The notes below the pieces were generated by a model that was not told where the DNA came from, did not search any database, and saw only the letters and a program-made list of their open reading frames with translations. From Malachius bipustulatus (taxonomy: Eukaryota; Arthropoda; Insecta; Coleoptera; Melyridae): 64,000 bases of DNA. The position numbers were made by a program, and so were the translations under genes. Shown here one piece after another: positions 55,101 to 64,000 of this stretch (its first letter is position 1; each line of letters opens with the position of its first letter). The stretch is taken from contig OU342633.1 in NCBI GenBank assembly GCA_910589415.1, positions 37,640,210 through 37,704,209 of the forward strand. The letters run 5' to 3'.

Positions 55101-56980
55101 CTCATTTAGCTGATCACGGCCCGCTCTTGTTGATAAACATTGATTGCTTACTATTGCAGTGTCGTGTTTATCAAATATTGTTTGTTTTATGAATATATAA
55201 GTTTACGTGTTAAGCTTTTAAATTTTTTATTTATTGGGCTTTGAGAGATCATTAGATACTGAAATCTCAATTATTTACTGGTCTCAAAAACAGTTTTCTG
55301 CAAAAATGAGAATCGGGAGCGTGATGATGAGTATTACAAGAAGATATAAGTGTGCTATCATTGGCAAAACAGGAGGTTGTTGATTGTTGAATCTTAAATA
55401 TTACAAGAAAGTGCGTCGGAGTACTTTGCAAGTAATTTCTTTAAGTTTTTTTTTTCAGAAACGTACTTATAAACTTTTTCCAAGTAAATATTGATTATTG
55501 AATGTTTTCTATCGCTTTAAGACCACTTTGCGTATTTTCTTGAAAATTATTGCATTAGAATGATTTTTATCGGAAAAAATGAGTCATATTATATCTATGG
55601 GTTCTTCGCCGTCTAGGTTAATAGAATTAAATATTAAAATAAAAAATTCATGGGTGAATTCAAGTACTTGAACTGTTACGATACCCCTAGAATTACTTGA
55701 AATAAAACCGAGTGTGTATCATTTGTGGAGCTCTAAAACTTTTCTGAGATGACTTTGGCTTTTAAATCATCCAAGCAGACAATAATATTCCAAGTAGATT
55801 GAATTTTTATGAGAAACTCTAAGGTAAGAACTTTAGATTAGCACCGTGTATAAAAATATCTGCAGAACAAAATGGGGACTTTATGGATACCGTCATCGCC
55901 CAAAGGTGGAATGTAGAAATTTTATAACACGATTTCAAAGAACCTTAGTCGAGCCTAAATTGATTTATTTCCAATTTTTCAAAGATAGAGACAAGCAAGA
56001 GATAGGCCAGACACTTCAAAGCCTGTATATGTGCGAAAAACAAGACAAGCAGGAATATAAGAGTTCGTTTTGCTTGCATGGTATTTTTTTATTAGATACT
56101 TTGAAGTTGCTTGTCTGATTCTTATTTACCGATTCATTATGACCCAATTCTCGCGAAAACTTACACGGCATACAAAACTGGAGGAACTTTTTATGAACAG
56201 AAGTCTAATAAGAATTATTTAGTTTTTTTAATTGTACCGCCATCCAATTAAAATTTTCATTTCACCTCAGTTAAATGAAATTATTCCTGCTGGTGCTGGT
56301 GTTGTGCAGGCGGAAATTTTAATACAAGTTCATTGACTGTGAAAATGGAAATATATTTTTACAGAACGTCAGCATCTTTATTTGCTTACTTTTGTGGGAA
56401 AAATAAATATACTATAACGATTAATATTATTAATAATAGGTACCTTTAATTATATGATTAAACTATGACTGAGCTAGACGATCTGGAGGTTTTCATAAAA
56501 AATATAATAATTTTAGAAATGTGGGCGTACAGAAAAACAGAGCTACCTACTTAAGTTTTAATTGCTTCACCTGCTGCTTATGTTAAGTAAAATAAACAGG
56601 AAGAAAGGAAAAGACAGCATCAAATCATCGCACAGCTCGTGTTATTTTAATAAAACTTTAAAATATTTTTAAACGTTTTCAAACATTCATCACCTTGATA
56701 GTCAACCTGTTTGTTGTATGTTGAAATAATTAAACTCACATTATTAAAAGCTAATTATTTTTAGAGCTAACCAGTAAATCTACAGGTTGAGTCTTTAATG
56801 GCGCATTTCCTCAATGGGTACATTTGTAGGGGCAATTTATGCAACATAGAAAAATTTATGGAAAAATTACGACTTACTTTTAGAGTTATAGTCCCTTTCA
56901 TTTCTTGGTAAATTACCAACTATCTGGCAAAAGAGTCAAGTAGAAGCTTTTCAAACCAATTTCCCCTACTTGGTTTGAGT
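55101..56980. other. Non-coding stretch, nothing recognised
   Basis: No family recognised. A plus ORF of 90 codons at 55846-56118 has no known resemblance. Confidence 0.4.
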
Positions 56981-56984
56981 AGAA

Positions 56985-58440
56985 TAGAATTGTTCATAAT
57001 CAAGCATTTGACATAATTATTTTCAAGTGAAATTTGAAAAACTTTATTCCAACCTTCTATAAGTCTCCAAATTTATAAATTCAGATTGAGTTCCTAAGAA
57101 ATTTGTACCTTTATCGGAATAAACATATGAAGGTTTACCACGTCAAGAACAAAATCTGCGCAATGTTGCAGTTTGTCTGAAAATGACGAAAAAACGACGT
57201 TAGACCGACGTCATAAACATCACGTCTAAATCGCGTCTGAGAATTGACGACAATATCACGTGATTTTTTTGTGATATGACGTTGGTGACTAAAAAGACGT
57301 CACTCTTAAAACATGACTATCTGCTGCCTTGGTCTTTGATGAAACAACTTTTTTAGTCACTAGACTATGTAAATAATTTCCGAAACTCTCTTGTTGAGAA
57401 ATGTTTACTAATAGTGATGATGCTTTTTCTATTTCTTGAACATTATTATTTTATTGAATCAGTTTTCTTGGACTGTGTATTTCTGCTGTTTGCAATCAAT
57501 TTTTGCATGTGAACGATAACTCTTTGCAGCTTGGTTAACTTTCAAAATATTTCGGAAGGAAATAGTTCAGTGTCTTTTGTTAAAACAGATTTTTTATTTC
57601 ATGTTTTACCTCAAGATCGCCACCAATAAATTTTAAGCCAACTTTTGACAGTAAATCTTTATCAAACAACAACTACTTTGGACCAAACCATCAAAGATTT
57701 GTGCTTTGAAGATTCTTATTAGGATCTCCCCTAGATAAATGGTCTGCAATATTGTCTTGGGTTGGAACGTGGCACTAATTTGGACAATTTGTTAAAATCT
57801 GTACTTGTGAAACACGGTGGCCAAGAAGTTTTGATCCAACATAAAGCTACCATAGAATCAAATCATAAAAATATGTCATCAAACTGGCAGGTTAAGGATA
57901 ATTTAACTCTTTGAACTAATTAATCTAAAATAAGAGTTGCAACATTTGATTTAGCACAAAGAAGTTACTTGAACATCTCCGTTCAAATTTGAAGATCTAA
58001 GGTACAGGCATGCTCCATAAGCCTTTTGTGAAGCGTCAGCAAATCCACGAAGTTCAATTTTGATTACATGATCATAAAGAACTCTTCTTAGGAATTTGCA
58101 ATTCATTTAAACTGATCAATTGAAATTTAAATTGCAATCATTTTTCTTCTTATTGCCTTGGTAGTTTTTCGTTGCAAGGAATATTTTATTTTCACCTATT
58201 TTGGAGTAATAATTTTGCAATAATAATACAAGGATCAATTAATTCCAACGGGTCGGTTAAATGTACTAGCAATTTTCGATAATCCTGACCTTTTTTTGGA
58301 GATTTTGTATCAGATAAAACACGAATATCGTACACCAGTTTGTCACTCTTAATAGACCAGTACAATCCTAAGGTTTTTGTTTTGTAATTTTCTATCAATT
58401 GTAGGATACCTGTAGGGTTTATAGCTTTGTTGAAATCTAA
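56985..58440 (-). pseudogene. BEL/Pao-type LTR retrotransposon pol remnant
   Basis: Minus strand pieces in family order. The end of RT: KTLGLYWSIKSDKLVYDI at about 58330-58380 and PCIIIAKLLLQ at 58195-58230. RNase H: IELRGFADASQKAYGACLYL at about 57990-58060 and VALCWIK near 57840-57860. The connection block NIADHLSRGDP with LWWFGP lies at about 57670-57760, and the integrase block PSYVYSDKGTNFLG at about 57085-57140. Several stops and frame shifts, and an odd GACG-rich insert at 57185-57310, break it. No gag or LTRs were found. Confidence 0.82.
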
Positions 58441-60860
58441 AATCCAAAAAATTGTTCAAAATATTATACAAATCAATGTACCTATACATACAATGTATGT
58501 ATTTATATATTATATACTTTTTTTTTATTCTTTTTTTATATCCTTTACATACTTGTATTTATTTACTCCATTATTATAGTATCTATGGAAACCATTTTAC
58601 GAAAACTGATGATTATACTGGATCTAACCAGCTGGAGCTAACCAGCAATAACGTAGATTAGGTAAAGAAAAAAATGTTGAGCTTATCCACTAAAGAAGGG
58701 AACAAGGACAACAGGAATAAATGTTTTATTTTTATCCTGTTTACAGCACTGAAATAGAAAGTTATTTTAAATGACCATGCTTGATTAAAGAGACTCATTA
58801 GAGGCTTAATTTTGATTAAAGGGAGCCCTTCGAGTCAAATAGATCGAATCAATTCGGAACATTTCGATTTAACTTTGACTGAAAAGGACGAAGTCGTTTA
58901 AATGAATGTTGTTTGCGTAGGTTTCAATTATTGTTGCACGTCAACAGGTTTTTATTTAAGCTCGTTCAAAAACACGAAAACTTTGTCTGTAAAAAAAAGT
59001 TATACAGCTTCTGGGCTAAAATTCATGTTAACATTTATTGTAATTTTTGGAAAAATACTTAATTTCTGTCAGCAGCCAAGTTTGCATATAAAAATGCGAG
59101 CAATTCGCTGACAAAAGCTAAACATGAACTTGCATAATGAAATTGGGAAATAGTCGTTGCAGCTCTACGTCTAACAGTAATTTTCCATGCAAATAAGAGC
59201 ACAAATTGTAACATGAATTCAGGGGTTCTTTTCAGGAAAAGAAAATTACACATATACCGTTAACATTGTCAATAATAGGATCCCGCAACTGAAAATTTAT
59301 TTGCTGGAATTATAAAGAGAGCTCGGATTTTGGAATGCACACCACGATAATGCGTTCCTTCAACCTCCTAAGGAAGGGTTGTTAAATAAAACGGCGATTC
59401 CATCTAGTCTCGGATGAAAAGCTCAAATTGCTGTTGGGTGTCTGCGTGGAGTGCGCTATCTTTCCTCCTCTAAGTACTTAAGGAAATGATACACTTACGT
59501 TAAGAATACAAATCTACTAAAACTCTAATCTGAATTTAAAAGTTAAAATAACTTACTTGTTGTGTCTACATAATTAGTCTATTAATTATGCCATAACATT
59601 AACATTCCTGTACCTATCTGATCTTTTACAGAATAATTTCTTTCTTTTTTTTTGCAGAAGTCATAGTTTGTATTCCGTGTTCCTACCGTGTTAATTTTTC
59701 ATATCTATAGGGAGAAATAATAAGGTAGACTAAACAGGTCTGGGAACGGATTTCAAAGCTTCTTATTTTATACGATGATACATCTCGCCATTTTATCTAC
59801 TTCAAACTTACCAAGACTGCTCCGTTCGCCACTACGGTGTGCCTCAGATGAGGTCCTCGAGATTTTACCTACTCCTTCGATCAACAAATTTCGAGTGGAT
59901 TGTAGATCAATACTCCTCTCTAAACAAGGGCGTTCGTCAGCGCAATACGGTAGACGTAGACTAGACAACCGATGTAGGAAATCAAATCGACTTACCTAAT
60001 TTTTCAAATCTGAAGAGTTAAATACTCCACTAGTGGAAAAGGTCGCCAGTTCAACATGCTTGTTTAAAGAACAGGTCGGAAAGTGCGAGCGAATACAATG
60101 TCTTAAAATCCAATCAATAATAAAACTGTTATGGAAGTTATTCTTCTTGTACTGCAGCCGCTGATTTATATACTATACCTACGCTGATGACCCGGAACTC
60201 CACTTTTTATGATTAACTTGATTCCTTGTATCTGATTCTGTGCTCTCTCAGAAGGCGTGGATATTTGCTTCCCCTTGCAAAATGTAACTTAAAGCTACAA
60301 GGTAGGTATTACTTGCTTTACTAAGAAAGCGTTGGCAAGCTTGATCGACTCTTACGCTTGTGTATAATGTGACAGGTAGGATCATAGACTCTTTTTTCAG
60401 ACAGATCGGTGGTATACAGCCACTTTATTAAAGTTTATATGTTGCATGTACTAACAATTTAACTAACAACGCTTAGAATTCTTGGAGGTGCCTCGACTCA
60501 ATGAATAGAATCATCAATTTTGCAACATTCAATCAATATTTTTCCGGCATTGATTCTAAAGTAGTCAGGAAAGTTTCAAGCTTTTTTGGGGATCCCATTT
60601 AGCCTTTTGAGGTTGTTACCTACCTTTTGAGGTTGTTGGAGTCAAAAACCTACACTTTCGGATGAGGCTAGAACGGGACTGAACTTACCTGGACGTTTTC
60701 GTATTCCGCAGAGTTGGACTCTGTCCTAAGGTATCCAAGAAGATCAAGGTAGGGTAATATTTAAAAAGGTAACCGTAAAATTTTTGACAATTGCCGCCTG
60801 TAAACTAAATTTTCAAGGAGTCCTGAATCGCGTCTGAGTCGAATGTTAACGAGTATTATG
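58441..60860. other. Non-coding stretch, nothing recognised
   Basis: Only short unrelated ORFs. No element termini noticed. Confidence 0.4.
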
Positions 60861-60864
60861 GGTA

Positions 60865-61848
60865 GAGCTGGGCAAAGCCCTTGACAAAAGAGCTTGAATA
60901 CACAAGTCCCAAGCTCTGTTAAGAATGAGTTGAAAGCCCACAGCCACAATTCCTTTGTAAAAAGAAAGAGCTTTGCAATTAACTTGCGAAAAACTTGAAT
61001 GTCACGAAGAGGAAGAGACTATGGAACATATAGTGTGCCGCTGTCCTTCACTATACAATCTCCGTGGATCTATGATTGGCTCACAACAGCCAAGCCTCGA
61101 CGACATCTCTGGAGCCCGTCCAGGTGCCCTGGTTCAGTTCATTCTGAGCCTGGGATTGCTAAAGGAGTGAGGACTAAAGTAAATGGAGGCAGCAAAATAG
61201 ACCACTTGTGGCCTCAGTGCAACGAACTTGTTCTGCCCTCCTACAAATTCAGAATCCAATGCACTTGAAAAGGAGTTGCAGCAATTGCCACAAGCCCTTT
61301 TGGAAAGATTTAAAGCTCTATACGATCTGGAAGCTCTATAAAATATCTTCAAGTCACTGGAAAGATCTTAAAGTCCTTGAAAGTAGCTTGAAAGTAGCTT
61401 GAAAGCCTTTATTAATATATTGCTTCCCAAATATTTTGCCGCTGGGAATCAATTCGACAAAAAAAACGCGTGACAAAAGATCGATTAAAAAATTGAAAAT
61501 CGCCGCTCAAAAGATCGATTCTTTCGAGAATCTATTTAAATCCACATCCCTATACAAGACCTTCCACTGCCTTCCGGTTTCCTAGCAGCAGGACGCAAGA
61601 ATATTCACACATTTCTGTTTTAAAGAAATTCTTCTGTCTTCCTTTATTAAAGAGCTTTAGAATTGTCACTTCACAAGGGCTTCAATTTGTTTTGATGATT
61701 TTATAAGCCCTCAAGAGCTTTAAAAGCCCTCAAAAAAACTATTTTTCCATTCACAATTCCAATGCTCTTTTATAAAAGAATTCAAGCCCAAAGCTTCAAG
61801 TGTTCATTTTCAAAAGGGCTTCTTCAAGCCATGGAATTGAAATTACTA
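60865..61848. mobile_element. GGGCTT/AAGCCC-rich foldback-like repeat, copy 2, with LINE insertion
   Basis: Begins TAGAGCTGGGCAAAGCCCTT, as in copy 1 at 40660, and runs in the same order to GGGCTTCTTCAAGCCATGG at about 61826-61845. It keeps GTTTTAAAGAA and CTTTATTAAAGAGCTTTA landmarks. About 290 bp of LINE sequence (60975-61265) is present here and absent from copy 1. The right terminus of copy 1 is missing. Confidence 0.72.
60975..61265 (+). pseudogene. LINE ORF2 extreme C-terminus and 3' UTR
   Basis: The plus frame at 60973-61170 reads CEKLECHEEEETMEHIVCRC, a zinc knuckle, then PSLYNLRGSMIG and SLGLLKE with a stop at 61168-61170. This is the last part of an I- or R1-like LINE ORF2 followed by about 95 bp of 3' UTR. 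It is a severely 5'-truncated insertion. Its end ...LKSSGLLEW in the intact LINE here is comparable, so it may be a relative. Confidence 0.75.
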
Positions 61849-61849
61849 C

Positions 61850-64000
61850 CTTATCATCTGAAGAAACTTCAGCAAATATTACCACAACTTTTAGATCATT
61901 TCTGATAAAAAGCGACCTCCAACAATTCATGTTAATATTTTATTTAGCGATACAGTCAATTTATGCAAAGAGGAAGTTTTAATAATTGTAACTCTCATAG
62001 ATGTGTCGATGAAAATCTCCACGCCAAACATGTTAGAAGCTGCCAAAAGCGATTCTCAATAAATATATAAAAATAAATAGTAAATCAATAACTGATAGGT
62101 CTATTTTTGGCCGAAAAGATTGGATGGATTCACCTACCGGAACTTTCTAATAAATAGGGTGACAGAATTTATTGTTTTAAAGGATAATGATGTGTTTCCA
62201 GTATGATGGAGCTCCTTGCTATTTCATAAGAGAAGTTCAAAAATGTTTGGTTGCCATGTTTCCTTATTTCTCTGTTTTCGTCTAATTTTTGTCTCTTTCT
62301 TCTTCTTCTGGGATCATATTAAGTTTTTGGTTTAAGGGACACCTGTTTGAATCAAACGAAGATCTTGTTGAACGACTGGACCAACGATCAAAGAAACCCA
62401 TTCAGTGTTACAGAAAACTACAACGACGCAGTTTACAGGTGTTGTTTCTGTATTTTTAGAATAAAATTACAACTGCCAAAGCTAACATAACAAATTGATG
62501 ACGTCATTTTTTGATAATAAGTAATCTTTTTTTTTGCTTAAGAAATTAATGTAAGACTCTAATTATTGTCTTCGTTTTTTCATAATAGTGTTTAAGAGAG
62601 AAAGAACAATTATTGTAAGTAGGAAAGTAAGGCCTGTCGCCATTTTGGATCCAACAGAGATAGAAACTGGACTTCAAAAAAATGAAAGCTGGAACTGAAG
62701 ATGAGATTTCTCATCTTCAGTCTTAAACTATTTTTTGTGTCTTTTATCTACTCTTTGTGTGAAAATTTGTCAGGCTAGAGCCGAAAAACGAGAACCAGGA
62801 AAACTACTATTTCAGTAACGAAGGACCAAATTGAAAACTTGAACAAAAATCTAAAAAAATTATTTTTCTGCATGTAAAAAATCTATTCTAGTTGATTTTA
62901 TAACGTTTGTAATTTAGCAACACTTCAAGGGTAACTAATAACAGGAAATAAAATCCGAAGAAATAAATATTTTTTACTCTTTTAACTTATCTCTAAGGTA
63001 ATAATTATTGCTTAAGGCTATTAAATGAAAATTTTGTATAAAGCATTCTTTAGCTTTAAAGTTTAAAGTCATGTGGGTATCTGAAAAGTAATAGCCTCGG
63101 ATTTTTGTTCCATTGATTTTCTAAAGTAAGGTTTTTACAGGGTGTCTGTACAAACATCTAAACTAATCCCCAAACTCATTTAGAGCTCGATGCGCGAGAA
63201 GGTTTTTATATAATTTATTGCGTTGTTATTATAATATTCAATTCAATCCAATTCAATTTTATTATTCATTTCTCTTCTTCCAATATTCAAAGAATCTAAA
63301 TATAAATGCTGCGTATAATCGATATCTGTACACTTTCGAAATATTGGAACATTGGAACAATTGCCTTAGACTTTCAAATAAAAGACAAAAAGACTTAAAC
63401 AAGGATTATTCTTGAATAAAAGGAAGCGAGAAATTTATCCATTCTTTCTATTTCGTTCACTTTCTATTAAGAAACTGCGCCGCAAACTCCGACTTCAATA
63501 TCTGCTGCGAACTTTCATGGTTACAAATTCCCAACCTGAACGTCTATCGTTCTTATAGACAATTTACCACGCTACTTTTGAGGTTATTTATGATTTTGAA
63601 TTGACCTTACCGCAGATATTCAGTTGACCTGGCCTTACCAAGTCAACGAATCGGTTTAGCAAGAGCAATATTTTTATGGAAAACAAGAACTAACTCAACG
63701 GGAGAAAATTAGTGTATAGATGAATCCAATTTTGAAAGTGGTCACAAATTTCTGGTAAACGGCATACATATAATTTACCTTATATTTGATCAAGTATACC
63801 TACATTGAACAGGATTATATAGGTCTTGCTTGGGCTGTACCTAATTATCATAAATTCCCAGATATGGCGACGTAATATCAAGGAGCATAGCTGTCTAGTT
63901 CTGAGTATCCAAGAACGGCAGACACAAACACAGTAGCTAATAAACTATATTCTTTCTTCAAGTGCCATACCCGTATATCGGGCGTAGGCTACCTCTCGCA
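61850..64000. other. Non-coding stretch, nothing recognised
   Basis: AT-rich. A TACAGGGTGTCTGTAC motif at 63138 matches the ends of TIR elements in this window, but a partner within the window was not found. Confidence 0.4.

Noticed and set aside
60183..60205. CTGATGA box near 60184 as another hammerhead
   Set aside because: No GAAA box or pairing stem II follows at the needed distance.

Overview
The window looks like nuclear DNA of an arthropod, most likely an insect. It is AT-rich and gene-poor, and it carries an insect-style spliced gene with short GTAAGT-type introns. The mobile elements are typical of insects: I-group, R1-like and jockey-like non-LTR elements, Penelope, Ty3/gypsy, BEL/Pao, tRNA-derived SINEs, and many TIR or foldback elements. 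I cannot name the species from sequence alone. Nothing prokaryotic is present.

Only one host gene is recognised with confidence: a MORN5-like gene on the + strand. It has six coding exons between 31920 and 43702, and every exon junction keeps the reading frame, giving 329 codons plus a stop. Its 7.3-kb intron is filled with transposon debris, while its last two introns are 65 and 85 bp.

The rest is mobile DNA at different ages. From the left: an R1-like RT remnant (2085-2620); a 3-kb TA-flanked TIR element with a nested MITE and a SINE (4831-7877); further SINEs; a foldback split by a SINE (9953-10482); a strong hammerhead ribozyme candidate (10671-10725); a 1.5-kb palindrome (12164-13668); tandem non-coding repeats split by a MITE (15105-16600); a 5'-truncated Penelope-like element with inverted long-terminal arms carrying hammerhead-like cores (16662-18459); and a young I-group LINE with an intact 1228-aa ORF2 and a perfect 13-bp target-site duplication (20446-24873). 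Then come a satellite-bearing TIR element nested in another TIR element (25977-28066) and an R1-like C-terminal remnant (30020-30560).

Right of the MORN5-like gene are a TIR structure with a tRNA-like hairpin (45184-46447), a Ty3/gypsy remnant split by a LINE fragment and a near-perfect palindrome (48390-51300), a decayed jockey-like LINE (52480-55100), a BEL/Pao remnant (56985-58440), and a copy of a GGGCTT-rich repeat with a LINE 3' end inside it (60865-61848).

Several insertions can be dated relative to each other, because the other arm or copy of the host repeat preserves the empty site inside this same window. The most unusual signals are the hammerhead ribozyme candidate, the Penelope arms with one intact and one deleted ribozyme core, and the TIR element made of an alternating-unit satellite array.
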